Shown here: positions 15,610 to 23,922 of the stretch, piece after piece | How positions within the stretch are numbered: position 1 is the first letter of the stretch | How the letters are laid out: every line of letters begins with the position of its first letter | Origin: Roseovarius sp. MMSF_3359 | GTDB lineage: Bacteria > Pseudomonadota > Alphaproteobacteria > Rhodobacterales > Rhodobacteraceae | NCBI RefSeq assembly: GCF_030733385.1 | Contig: NZ_JASHJC010000007.1 | Coordinates: 1 to 64,000 of the forward strand | Direction: 5' to 3' | Length of the DNA stretch: 64,000 nucleotides | Made by a program: the position numbers and the translations under genes | The notes under the pieces: generated by a model | What the model was told of the DNA's origin: nothing | The model's input: only the letters and a program-made list of their open reading frames with translations | Database searches by the model: none

Positions 15610-16902
15610 TTACCGGCTGAGCAGCAATTCGGGCAGCCACAATGCCAGTTCCGGAACGAACGTCGTCAACATCAGCGTCGGCAGCCAAGCGAAGATGATG
15701 AAGATCAGGGTTGGCCACAGCATCTTGGACACCGGGGTATCGCACACCTGAGCGCCCAGATAGAGCAGCGGCGCAGTTGGGGGCGTGATATTCGCCATGC
15801 CAAGATTGACACCGATGATCGCGGCAAAGTGGATCGGATCAACGCCGACACTTTGGGCAATCGGCAGCAGGATCGGCGTGGCCAGAAGCAGGCCCGAGAT
15901 ATCGTCCATCAGCATGCCGATCAGGATCATCACCACGTTGATCATCAAGAGGATCACGATCGGGTTGTCCGACACCGAATAGACCATGTCCTTGGCCAGT
16001 TGCGGCGCGCCTTGCGAGATCAGGTTGTCCGAGACGATCAACACCATGAAGATCATCACCATGACCACACCGATGGTCACACCGGAGGTCTGGATGGTCT
16101 GTGCGAGCGTTTTCCAGGTCAGGCCACGGTAGAAGTAGATTGCCACCGGGATCGCATAGCACACCGCGATGCCCGCGGCCTCGGTCGGAGTCATGATCCC
16201 GCCGTAGATACCACCCAGGATGATGACCGGCATCAGCAGCGCAGGCCCCGCCAGCCGCCCCTGCCCCATCAGCGATGACATGAACGGGTTGGGGCGTTCC
16301 TTCAGCTTGATGTCATCATACTTCCGCAGCATGAACTGGTTGGTGATGATGAGAAGCGTGATCAGGATGATCGCCGGGATAACCGTCGACAGGAAGCACT
16401 TCAGCACGTGTTGCTGCGCGATCCAGCCATAAAGGATGTGTGACGAACTGGGCGGGATCAACAGGCCCAAGGGCGCCGCAGACACGATCAGCGCGGCCGA
16501 CTGACCACTCGGGTAGTTCGACTTTTTCAGATGGGGCATCATGATGCCGCCAATGCAGGTCAGCGTCGCGTTCGCACTGCCCGAGATCGAGCCGAAGACG
16601 CCACATGCCAGAACCGACGCGGCGTTCAGGCCACCCTTGATGTGACCGATGAACATCTCCGCCAGCGCCACCAGAGGCGCCGCGATCCGGCCCTTTTCCA
16701 TGATGCCACCGGCGATCATGAAGAGCGGGATCGCCAAAAGCACCAGCGAGCGGATGCCTGTCGCCCCCGTGGGCAGATAGCCGGTGATGGACTGATCGCC
16801 CACCAGCGCGATGAAGATCAAGACCGCTCCGAACGCCACATAGACGCTGACGCCCAGAAGCAGCATGAAACAGACAATAATAAGGCTTCCGGTAATGATC
16901 AT
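15610..16902 (-). CDS. dctM: TRAP transporter large permease subunit (system 1)
   Basis: The 430-residue inner-membrane protein has about 11-12 hydrophobic helices and is the Na+-coupled channel subunit of a tripartite ATP-independent periplasmic transporter. Family segments include IPLFMIAGGIMEKGRIA, GSISGSANATL, LGLLIPPS and ANITPPTAPLL. It overlaps the stop of dctQ by four bases (ATGA), so the two are translationally coupled. The operon lies just downstream, on the same strand, of a four-gene catabolic operon (18818-22596), which suggests that the transporter imports the substrate of that pathway. The bidirectional terminator at 15558 closes it. Confidence 0.95.
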   Translation of the reverse strand: MIITGSLIIVCFMLLLGVSVYVAFGAVLIFIALVGDQSITGYLPTGATGIRSLVLLAIPLFMIAGGIMEKGRIAAPLVALAEMFIGHIKGGLNAASVLACGVFGSISGSANATLTCIGGIMMPHLKKSNYPSGQSAALIVSAAPLGLLIPPSSSHILYGWIAQQHVLKCFLSTVIPAIILITLLIITNQFMLRKYDDIKLKERPNPFMSSLMGQGRLAGPALLMPVIILGGIYGGIMTPTEAAGIAVCYAIPVAIYFYRGLTWKTLAQTIQTSGVTIGVVMVMIFMVLIVSDNLISQGAPQLAKDMVYSVSDNPIVILLMINVVMILIGMLMDDISGLLLATPILLPIAQSVGVDPIHFAAIIGVNLGMANITPPTAPLLYLGAQVCDTPVSKMLWPTLIFIIFAWLPTLMLTTFVPELALWLPELLLSR

Positions 16903-17513
16903 TTTGCAGCTCCTTTAACGGTCTCGGACCGTAGAGGGAGCCCAAGCCCCTTTCGGATATGCACGTAGAGATACGCGGCGGTGAACATCGCCATGAAGCA
17001 GAAGGCACACATGATCGCGATACGCCAAGAGACAAACGGGATACGCAGAACAGGCGTTGAGCGCAGCCGCGGGAACGAGAAGTCATCCAGCAGCGAGACG
17101 TAGCAGGCGTAAACCAGAAAGAGGATCACGATCAGCTCGACCAGCAAGACAAAAAAGCCACGCCACCAGATCAGCTTGGGATCCTGGATCACGATGCCAA
17201 GGATATCCGCGTTGATGTGCAGATTGCGCGCCGAGGCCAGCACGGCACCGGCAAAGAAGCCCACGATGCTAAAGGCCAGAAGCCATTCCTCATAGGCAAA
17301 AAGGTCGCCACCAAACCCATATCGGATCACGACGACGGCGCCGAATGTGAAGGCCATCAGGAAGCCGCAGAACATCACAAGCTGTCGGCAGATAAGCGCG
17401 ACCAATTTCATCGGATAGCCGATGATCGGTGGAAGTTCGTCCGTTATTTTCTGCGGTTTATCACTATCTTCGTCGTCGACAAATTTTGGCAGGTTCTCTT
17501 CGCCATTCGACAT
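16899..17513 (-). CDS. dctQ: TRAP transporter small permease subunit (system 1)
   Basis: The 204-residue protein has four membrane helices (about 40-60, 75-97, 118-140, 160-182), as expected for DctQ, the subunit that bridges binding protein and DctM. The N-terminal 28 residues are acidic and cytoplasmic. Compared with typical DctQ (160-180 residues) it has a longer loop between helices 3 and 4. It follows dctP after 83 bases that contain a hairpin, and overlaps dctM by four bases. Confidence 0.92.
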   Translation of the reverse strand: MSNGEENLPKFVDDEDSDKPQKITDELPPIIGYPMKLVALICRQLVMFCGFLMAFTFGAVVVIRYGFGGDLFAYEEWLLAFSIVGFFAGAVLASARNLHINADILGIVIQDPKLIWWRGFFVLLVELIVILFLVYACYVSLLDDFSFPRLRSTPVLRIPFVSWRIAIMCAFCFMAMFTAAYLYVHIRKGLGLPLRSETVKGAAK

Positions 17514-17552
17514 ATCTGTCCCCCCGCGTGTTTGTTTTTATTGCCAGGAAGT

Positions 17553-17580
17553 AAAAGGGCCGGCAGTTTTTGCCGACCCT
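17553..17580 (-). terminator. intercistronic hairpin between dctP and dctQ
   Basis: On the minus strand AGGGTCGGCA (17580-17571) pairs with TGCCGGCCCT (17565-17556), including one T-G pair, around a five-base loop, followed by TTT. The T run is short, so partial termination or 3' end protection would leave more binding protein than permease, which is the usual need in TRAP operons. Confidence 0.7.
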
Positions 17581-17596
17581 CTTATTTCTCTGGTTG

Positions 17597-18601
17597 TCAG
17601 TTCTTGGCCGACAGCAAACGGTCAATCACATCCTGACCAACGCTGTTGGCCATCATCGGCCAGATCTTTTCCTGAATATGCGCGGCCATGGCGGCTTGGT
17701 CTTCGTCGCTCAGGCTCAGGATGGTGTAACCGCTGTCGATCAGCTTCTGACCAAAGGCTGCGTCATTGTCGCGGTTATACTGGAAGAAGTCGTCCGACGC
17801 TTTGGTCATGGCTGCCTGAAGTGCTGCAACCTGCTCTTCGCTCAGCTTGTCCAGCGTGCGCTGCGAGGCGTAGAACGTGGTCAGTTCCGAGATCGAGTTA
17901 TACTCGACAAAGTGCGTGCCAACGTCCGACTGCGCAAAGATCGAGTATGTCGCCGTCTTGGTGCAGCAGATTGCGCCATCAACGATGCCGGACTGGATCG
18001 CCGGGAAGATATCACCCCAGGCCATCGTCGTGGCCTGGTATCCCAGTGCCTCAACCATGGATTTCACCGCCGGCGACGACCAGACGCGGATATTCATGCC
18101 CTTGTCGTCAAAGGTGTTCCAGTTGGTCGGCTCCTGCGTGGCCACGATGCCAACAAAACCCTCGGGGTTCTGGGCCATGACGCGCACGCCGTACTCGTCG
18201 GTGATCTCCTGAAGGATCTTGTTATATTCGGAATCCATGTTGCGCATGATGTTGTTCATGTCGTCCCAGCCACCCACAAGGAACGGCATGGACAGGAATT
18301 CCAGGCGCGGGTCGGTATCGGCATAGATAAAGGCCGCCGCCAGATCGATATTGCCACGGGCAACGTCTTCGAACAGCGCCTCACCCGAGCCAAGCTGGTT
18401 CGCCGGGAACACGTCGATCTTGAGACCGACACCTGCCGCAGCAACATCCGCGGCGACCTGTTCCATCATCTTTGTGCCTTGGTGATCGATGGGAAACACG
18501 CCGGCAAAACGCAGCGTCATGTCGTCCGCAAATGCAGCGGTCGACATCAGGGCGCTCATCGCGCCAACCATCAAGCCTTTGGTTAATTTCGTGAAGTTCA
18601 T
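17597..18601 (-). CDS. dctP: TRAP transporter substrate-binding protein (system 1)
   Basis: The 334-residue periplasmic protein has a signal peptide with probable cleavage after AFA (residue 25). The mature part has the DctP fold: LRFAGVFPIDHQGTKMMEQVA at the start, the conserved segment GMNIRVWSSPAVKSMVEALG containing the substrate-binding arginine, and WGDIFPAIQSGIVDGAI. The unusual ICCTKTA following it differs from dicarboxylate-type binders and suggests a different ligand. Because of the adjacent aminotransferase/BKACE/thioesterase/deacetylase operon, I infer an N-acylated beta-amino acid or a related compound as ligand. It has its own promoter candidate. Confidence 0.95.
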   Translation of the reverse strand: MNFTKLTKGLMVGAMSALMSTAAFADDMTLRFAGVFPIDHQGTKMMEQVAADVAAAGVGLKIDVFPANQLGSGEALFEDVARGNIDLAAAFIYADTDPRLEFLSMPFLVGGWDDMNNIMRNMDSEYNKILQEITDEYGVRVMAQNPEGFVGIVATQEPTNWNTFDDKGMNIRVWSSPAVKSMVEALGYQATTMAWGDIFPAIQSGIVDGAICCTKTATYSIFAQSDVGTHFVEYNSISELTTFYASQRTLDKLSEEQVAALQAAMTKASDDFFQYNRDNDAAFGQKLIDSGYTILSLSDEDQAAMAAHIQEKIWPMMANSVGQDVIDRLLSAKN

Positions 18602-18677
18602 AGAATACTCTCCCTGTTATACGGTATTTCGATTGGTTCTTAATCTTTTTGACCGCAGCCTATTCTGGCGTCCGGTC

Positions 18678-18706
18678 AGATTAGGCGAACAAATTACGCA
18701 GCGCAA
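18678..18706 (-). promoter_or_regulatory. candidate promoter of dctPQM (system 1)
   Basis: On the minus strand TTGCGC (18706-18701) is followed after a 17-base spacer by TAATCT (18683-18678), about 77 bases before the dctP start. It would allow the transporter genes to be made independently of the upstream enzyme operon. Only the string match supports it. Confidence 0.4.
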
Positions 18707-18817
18707 TTTGATTCGCGGTGGTCGTGCGTGTGTAGATCCTTTTCGTGTCTCCCCCGATTGTTTCGTTCAGGAATTCGCCCCGTCATCTTCTGACAAGTGA
18801 AATTGCAAGGCGCGTCC

Positions 18818-19297
18818 CTATCGGTGCCTGAGTCCGATCGGTCGGCCAATCTGGGCCGGGCGGGCGATATGTGCATGCGCTGCCGCCAGGGCGGTGATGC
18901 GCGCCTCTATCTCGGGGGGATAGGGTGCCGAGCGGCGCGTAGCATGGTTCACGTTGATCAGAACCTGTTCCATCACGCAAACGGTCGCATCATCCTCGGC
19001 GCGGATCATCGACCCCGCTACATGCAGGCGCTTGGCATCTGCGTCGAGCAGGAGGAAACGGCAGAAGAACGCATCCCCGGCCAACAGTTCACCCAAGTAA
19101 TGCACGTGGTTCTGCAGCGCGAAAGGCCCGGCATTGCTGGATTTCACATAGCTTGGCCCAACCCCCAATTCGTCATCCAGGATAGCATCCAGCGCCTCGT
19201 CAAAAGCCATCACGTAATAGGCAAGGTTCATGTGGCCGTTATAGTCGATCCACGCCTCCGGCACGCGCCGGGTGTCCGATGTGATCCCGTGGCTCAT
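18818..19297 (-). CDS. hot-dog acyl-CoA thioesterase (betainyl-CoA thioesterase-like)
   Basis: The 159-residue 4HBT-type protein opens with VPEAWIDYNGHMNLAYYVMAF, which carries the conserved Asp and the GHMN turn of hot-dog thioesterases. The same form is found next to BKACE genes in carnitine degradation operons (CdhC-type), where it releases betaine from betainyl-CoA. Here it is the last gene of a tightly packed operon and overlaps the deacetylase gene by four bases. BKACE produces an acyl-CoA from a beta-keto acid, so this enzyme most likely hydrolyses that product. No carnitine dehydrogenase gene is nearby, so a different acyl group is likely. Confidence 0.88.
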   Translation of the reverse strand: MSHGITSDTRRVPEAWIDYNGHMNLAYYVMAFDEALDAILDDELGVGPSYVKSSNAGPFALQNHVHYLGELLAGDAFFCRFLLLDADAKRLHVAGSMIRAEDDATVCVMEQVLINVNHATRRSAPYPPEIEARITALAAAHAHIARPAQIGRPIGLRHR

Positions 19298-20325
19298 GCC
19301 ACACCACCCTCGAACCCGCCGAGGAAGGATTGCAGGTTCGCCCCCAGCTCATCACAGAGATACCCGCCTTCCTGCACGATCACCGTGGGCAGGTTCAGCG
19401 CCGCCAGCATCCTGGCCATCTCCGCAAAGCCCGCGGTGGACACGGCGAGGCCGCCAAACGGATCGCCTTCGAAAGCATCAAGGCCAAGGGCGATGACAAT
19501 GGCGCCGGGAGCGAAACTCCGAACATGGGCCAGGCCATCGGAAAGCCCCGACATGAAACCCGCATCCCCGGTGCCACGCGGCAGCGGGATATTGAGGTTG
19601 TATCCATGGCCCGCGCCTTCGCCCACCTCATGGGCGTGCCCCCAGAAGAACGGGTAAAACCGCGCCGGGTCCGCATGGATCGACAGGGTGAACACGTCAT
19701 TGCGTTCGTAGAAGATGCCTTGCGTCCCGTTGCCGTGGTGCAGATCGACGTCGATCACCGCAACCCTGTCATGGGATTGCCGCAGGTATTGCGCGGCAAT
19801 GGCGCTGTTGTTGAGATAACAGAACCCGCCCGCAAGATCGCTGAAGCAGTGATGCCCCGGCGGGCGGCAGAGCGCGTAGGCCATGTGATCGCCCTCCAGC
19901 ACGGCCTGCGTCGCGGACACGGCGCAATTGGCTGACCACCTTGCCGCGTCCCACGTCTCGGCGCCGATGGGGCAGGACATGTCGGTGATGTGAAACCCCG
20001 CCTGCCCGACCGCCGACAATGGATAGCTGGCCGTGCGGCGATCTGGGTGGACGTTGGGGAAAATCTCGGGCGTGGCATCGGGGATGCGCGCCCAGCGTTC
20101 ATAGACCGTGGAGAGGAATTTCAGATAGGCCGGGGTGTGCACCGCCGCAATGGGCGCGAGCCCGTGATCCTCCGGCGCAATCACCTCGTGACCGCCCGCC
20201 GCCACACCCGACAGCAGGCGCGCCAACCGCTCGGGCTTTTCGGGGTTGGGCTGCATGACGCCGTTGACCAGAAACCCACTGGGATTGTGCCGGGCTTGCC
20301 GGTCCTGATCGGAAAACACCTTCAT
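19294..20325 (-). CDS. HDAC-fold deacetylase (acetylpolyamine amidohydrolase-like)
   Basis: The 343-residue zinc amidohydrolase belongs to the histone deacetylase/acetylpolyamine amidohydrolase superfamily. The active-site parts are present in order: CRPPGHHC (tandem His), GFCYLNN, VIDVDLHHGNGT (Asp and His zinc ligands), LGLDAFEGDP (Asp ligand) and QEGGYLCDELG (catalytic Tyr). Bacterial members remove acetyl from acetylated amines such as acetylputrescine. It starts three bases after the BKACE stop and overlaps the thioesterase gene, so it belongs to the same pathway. A substrate such as 4-acetamidobutyrate would fit the pathway proposed in the findings. Confidence 0.9.
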   Translation of the reverse strand: MKVFSDQDRQARHNPSGFLVNGVMQPNPEKPERLARLLSGVAAGGHEVIAPEDHGLAPIAAVHTPAYLKFLSTVYERWARIPDATPEIFPNVHPDRRTASYPLSAVGQAGFHITDMSCPIGAETWDAARWSANCAVSATQAVLEGDHMAYALCRPPGHHCFSDLAGGFCYLNNSAIAAQYLRQSHDRVAVIDVDLHHGNGTQGIFYERNDVFTLSIHADPARFYPFFWGHAHEVGEGAGHGYNLNIPLPRGTGDAGFMSGLSDGLAHVRSFAPGAIVIALGLDAFEGDPFGGLAVSTAGFAEMARMLAALNLPTVIVQEGGYLCDELGANLQSFLGGFEGGVA

Positions 20326-20328
20326 CTG

Positions 20329-21258
20329 TCAGAATCCCACCTTGTCCGCGCCCTTGAGACCCAGCATCTTGCGTGTCTCGTCCGGCGTCGCGATTTCATG
20401 TCCCAGCTCTTCCAGAACTCTCCGGATCTTGGTGACCTGCTGGGCATTGCTGGTGGCCAACTGCCCGCGTCCAATCATCAGGCTGTCTTCAAGCCCCACG
20501 CGCACATGCCCGCCCAGGATCGCGCTCACCGTACCCAGCGTCATCTGCTGCCGCCCCGCGGCCAGTGCCGAAAATTCGTAAGCATCACCCAAAAGCCGAT
20601 CGGCCGTGTCCTTCATATACATCAGGCTGTGCGGGCTGGCGTCGATCCCGCCCAGAACGCCCATGACAAACTGAAGGAACACAGGCACCTCGATGCGTTT
20701 TTGCCTGAGGTAAAAGGCCACCGTCTGGATATGCCCCACGTCATAACATTCGCATTCGAACCGCGCGCCACCGGCATCGCCCAGCAGGCGGAACACGGTT
20801 TCGATATCCCGAAACGTGTTCTTGAAGACGGTGTCGCGGGTGTTTTCCAGGAATTGCTCCTCCCAATCATGGGTCCAGTCGGAATAGCGGTCCTTCATCG
20901 GAAAAAGCCCGAAATTGACCGACCCCATGTTGAGCGAACACATCTCGGGCGCAAGCTCGGCCGGAGCCGACAGGCGCTGCTCGACACTCATCTGGGAGCT
21001 GCCCCCGGTGGTCAGGTTAATGACCGCATCCGTGGCGTCCTTGATCCGCGGCAGGAACTGGCGAAAGACGTTGATATCCGCGCTCGGACGCCCGGTTTCC
21101 GGGTCACGCGCATGCAGGTGCAGAACCGACGCGCCCGCCTCTGCCGCCTCAATCGCCGAGGTGGCGATTTCGTCTGGTGTCACAGGCAAATGCGGGCTCA
21201 TGCTTGGCGTGTGGATCGAGCCGGTCACGGCACAGGTCAGGATGATCTTGCGCGCCAT
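20329..21258 (-). CDS. BKACE family beta-keto acid cleavage enzyme (DUF849)
   Basis: The 309-residue TIM-barrel enzyme belongs to the family of 3-keto-5-aminohexanoate cleavage enzyme (Kce). Zinc-ligand histidines are in VLHLHARDPETG near residues 46-50; LTTGGSS and SLNMGSVNFG are conserved substrate-loop segments, and GHVRVGLEDS carries the late conserved residues. The family reaction is beta-keto acid + acetyl-CoA to acetoacetate + acyl-CoA. It is flanked in the operon by a class III aminotransferase that could form the keto group and a thioesterase that could hydrolyse the product. The start ATG lies three bases after the aminotransferase stop. Confidence 0.94.
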   Translation of the reverse strand: MARKIILTCAVTGSIHTPSMSPHLPVTPDEIATSAIEAAEAGASVLHLHARDPETGRPSADINVFRQFLPRIKDATDAVINLTTGGSSQMSVEQRLSAPAELAPEMCSLNMGSVNFGLFPMKDRYSDWTHDWEEQFLENTRDTVFKNTFRDIETVFRLLGDAGGARFECECYDVGHIQTVAFYLRQKRIEVPVFLQFVMGVLGGIDASPHSLMYMKDTADRLLGDAYEFSALAAGRQQMTLGTVSAILGGHVRVGLEDSLMIGRGQLATSNAQQVTKIRRVLEELGHEIATPDETRKMLGLKGADKVGF

Positions 21259-21261
21259 CTG

Positions 21262-22596
21262 TCAGACCTCCAACCCGGTTTCCCGGGCGAATGCACCAAG
21301 GCTGTCATCAAGGATATTCAAGATGTCATGGATCTGTTCTTCGGTCACGATCATCGGCGGGCAGATCAGGAAATGATCGCCCTCCACCCCGCCACGGGTC
21401 CGGCGCGAATAGGTGATGAGGTTGCGCGCGTAACAGATCTCAACGAAACGCTCATAGGCGTTCAACGCCTTGGGCAAGGGTGCCATCGTGTCCCGGTCTG
21501 ATACCAGTTCGAACGCCGTCAACAACCCCTTGCCGCGCACATCGCCGATAAACCGGTAGCGGTCCATCAGTTCCCGAAGCCCAGCCATCAGCACGTCGCC
21601 CATCGCCCGCGCATTGGCCATCAGATCAAGCCGGTCAATCTCGGTCAAGACCGCCAGCCCGGCGCTGCAGGCCAGCGGATTGCCCGCATAGGTATGCCCG
21701 TGGGCAAACCCGCCCGCATCCAGCACGGTATCAACCATGCCTTTATCGGCGATCATCGCGCCCAAGGGGGCGTAGCCCGCGCCAAAACCCTTGGAGACGG
21801 CCACCAGGTCCGGACGGATGTTCCAATGCTCGGACGCCAGAAACGCGCCGGTGCGCCCGACGCCCGACATGACCTCATCCATGATGAGCAGGACACCGAA
21901 CTCGTCGCAGATCTCACGCACCCGCCCATAGTAGCTGTCCGGCGCCACCAACGCCCCGGTGGACGCGCCGCCAACCGGCTCCATCGCAAAGGCCAGAACC
22001 GTATCCGGCCCCTGGGCAATGATCTCATCACGCAGCATCTCGGCGTATTTCAACCCGCGGTCATGATCCGACAGGTTGTCGCGATCCAGGTAGCAGGTAG
22101 GCGCGGGGATCTTCGGCATGTCCTTGTAAAGCGGCCCGAAAGCGTTGGTCAGCGGCCCATAGCCGGTGATGGCCAGCGCACCCAGGGTAGAGCCATGATA
22201 AGACGGAAAGCGTGAGATCACCTTCCACCGGTCGCCCTGCCCCGCGGCAACGGCCCATTGGCGGGCAAACTTTACACAGGATTCCACCGCCTCTGACCCG
22301 CCAGACACGAAAAACACCTTGGTCAATCCCTCCGGCGCGCGTTCGGCGATGGCGGTGGCCAGGTCCTCCGCCGGGGCATTTTCGAAATGCAGGCGGTAGG
22401 CAAAGGTCGCGCTGTCCATCTGCGCCTTCATCGCAGCCAAGACATTGGGGTTCGAATGGCCGATATTGCTGACCATCGCACCGGAGGAGCCGTCAATATA
22501 CCGCGCGCCGTCCTTGCCCCAGATATAAATCCCCTCGGCACGGTCGACTTCGGGGCGGCGCGTCCGGCTCTGGTAAAACAGGTTCGACGTCTTCAC
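21262..22596 (-). CDS. class III (omega) aminotransferase
   Basis: The 444-residue PLP enzyme is of fold type I. FVSGGSEAVESCVKFAR is the phosphate-binding part, RFPSYHGSTLGAL the Tyr/His cofactor stack, LIMDEVMSGVGRTG the acidic ligand, and AVSKGFGAGYAPLGA the lysine that forms the Schiff base. Class III members often transaminate omega- or beta-amino acids with pyruvate or 2-oxoglutarate. It is the first gene of the operon and starts with GTG after an AAGGAAAGAAG leader. Because the next enzyme cleaves beta-keto acids, the natural substrate is probably a beta-amino acid. The LysR gene is divergent from it. Confidence 0.92.
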   Translation of the reverse strand: MKTSNLFYQSRTRRPEVDRAEGIYIWGKDGARYIDGSSGAMVSNIGHSNPNVLAAMKAQMDSATFAYRLHFENAPAEDLATAIAERAPEGLTKVFFVSGGSEAVESCVKFARQWAVAAGQGDRWKVISRFPSYHGSTLGALAITGYGPLTNAFGPLYKDMPKIPAPTCYLDRDNLSDHDRGLKYAEMLRDEIIAQGPDTVLAFAMEPVGGASTGALVAPDSYYGRVREICDEFGVLLIMDEVMSGVGRTGAFLASEHWNIRPDLVAVSKGFGAGYAPLGAMIADKGMVDTVLDAGGFAHGHTYAGNPLACSAGLAVLTEIDRLDLMANARAMGDVLMAGLRELMDRYRFIGDVRGKGLLTAFELVSDRDTMAPLPKALNAYERFVEICYARNLITYSRRTRGGVEGDHFLICPPMIVTEEQIHDILNILDDSLGAFARETGLEV

Positions 22597-22696
22597 GGGG
22601 GCGCTTCTTTCCTTGATGTATCAGGCAGTACAGGGGTTCTTCCGCACCTTGCGCCTGTTCTCAACATAGGGCAAATAGATAGGGATAATGGACGTT

Positions 22697-22711
22697 ATTG
22701 ATTTGACCAAT
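22697..22711. promoter_or_regulatory. LysR-type operator (T-N11-A) overlapping the lysR start codon
   Basis: ATTG (22697-22700) and CAAT (22708-22711) form an inverted repeat with a seven-base spacer, the usual T-N11-A pattern of LysR boxes. It lies in the 113-base gap between the divergent regulator and aminotransferase genes and overlaps the ATG at 22710, so it would permit both autorepression and activation of the catabolic operon. Confidence 0.5.
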
Positions 22712-23663
22712 GCGCGACGACACTGACCAGGAAAAGCTGATCCGGGAATTGGATTGGAACCTCCTGCGCACCTTCGTGTTCATCGTCCAGGAGGGCAGCA
22801 TCACCCTTGCCGCAAACCGGCTGATGCGGCGACAACCCTCGGTCAGCCAGGCCCTCAAACGGTTGGAGACACGGTTAGGGACGCAGCTCATCGACCGCAG
22901 CCCCACGCATTTCCGCGTAACACCCGCCGGGCAAACGCTCTATCAGGAATGTCTCGACATGTTCGGCAACCTGGTGCGCACCATCCAGAACACCCAAGGC
23001 ACCCAAGATGTGGTGACGGGAAACGTGAAGCTGGCCCTTCTCAGCCGGATAGAGAACGCCTTTTTCGATACGATCCTCTCAGATTTCCACCGCCAGTTCC
23101 CCGAAGTCAGCTTTGATCTCGAAGTAATGTCGAGCCAGGCCGTCAGGCAAGCCGTTTTGGAGAAATCCGCATCCCTCGGGGTTTGCCTTGTACATGACGC
23201 CCATCCAAACCTGCACCACGCGGTTCTCTACCGGTCCTATTTCGGTTTCTATTGCGGCCCAAGCCATCCCTTGTTCGGTAAACGCAACCTGACGCTTGAC
23301 GACCTGCGCGGCCATTCCTCGGTGTCCTTCCGAACGGACCAGCTTTGGGATGCGCTGCGCCCGGTGGCCCTGCTGCGCGCGCAACACAAGCTCGACGACA
23401 AAGTGATCGGCTACACCTCCGATCTGGGAGAAGCTCAACGCATGATCGGCGCCGGGCTCGGCTTCGGGCCCCTGCCGGTTCATGTGGCCGAAAGGTTTGT
23501 CGAACGCGGCAAACTGTGGCGCCTGCCGCCCTATGAGAACACGCTCGCCATAGATATCCACCTGGTTCACCACAAGAACGCCCGGTTGAACCGGGCTGAA
23601 CAAGCGATGCTGGAGATGTTCCAAAACCGTCTGGAACGTGTGCCGCTCGTGGAACGCAGTTGA
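22710..23663 (+). CDS. LysR family transcriptional regulator
   Basis: The 317-residue protein has an N-terminal winged HTH (about residues 10-70: LLRTFVFIVQEGSITLAANR and QPSVSQALKRLETRLGTQL) and a periplasmic-binding-protein-like effector domain (about 95-300). It is transcribed away from the aminotransferase/BKACE operon and is the obvious candidate regulator, probably responding to a pathway metabolite. No Shine-Dalgarno sequence precedes the ATG; a GATAAT box at 22684-22689 would put the transcript start about 14 bases before the start codon, so the message may be nearly leaderless. Confidence 0.93.
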   Translation: MRDDTDQEKLIRELDWNLLRTFVFIVQEGSITLAANRLMRRQPSVSQALKRLETRLGTQLIDRSPTHFRVTPAGQTLYQECLDMFGNLVRTIQNTQGTQDVVTGNVKLALLSRIENAFFDTILSDFHRQFPEVSFDLEVMSSQAVRQAVLEKSASLGVCLVHDAHPNLHHAVLYRSYFGFYCGPSHPLFGKRNLTLDDLRGHSSVSFRTDQLWDALRPVALLRAQHKLDDKVIGYTSDLGEAQRMIGAGLGFGPLPVHVAERFVERGKLWRLPPYENTLAIDIHLVHHKNARLNRAEQAMLEMFQNRLERVPLVERS

Positions 23664-23922
23664 TTTTAGGTGCGAAGAACGCGGCAGGTGACATGGTCCC
23701 GAAAAAATCGCGTCTGTCGCGCGCTTCGAAGCACCGCCCTTCACGCGTCCCGGAAAACAGGTCAACACATACCTGTCGGTGTGTCTCCACCAAGCGCCCG
23801 CACACTGCATGAAATCACCACCCTGTCCCGGCGGATTTCATGGATGACAAAGCACGCAGCCCTCTGGACGCGGCGCCCGATAATTCTTATATGTTTGGTC
23901 AGGATACTTGCAGGACCTCGTG

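Noticed and set aside
18818..22596. Carnitine degradation operon
   Set aside because: BKACE and the thioesterase resemble carnitine pathway proteins, but no carnitine dehydrogenase is present and an aminotransferase and a deacetylase take its place.
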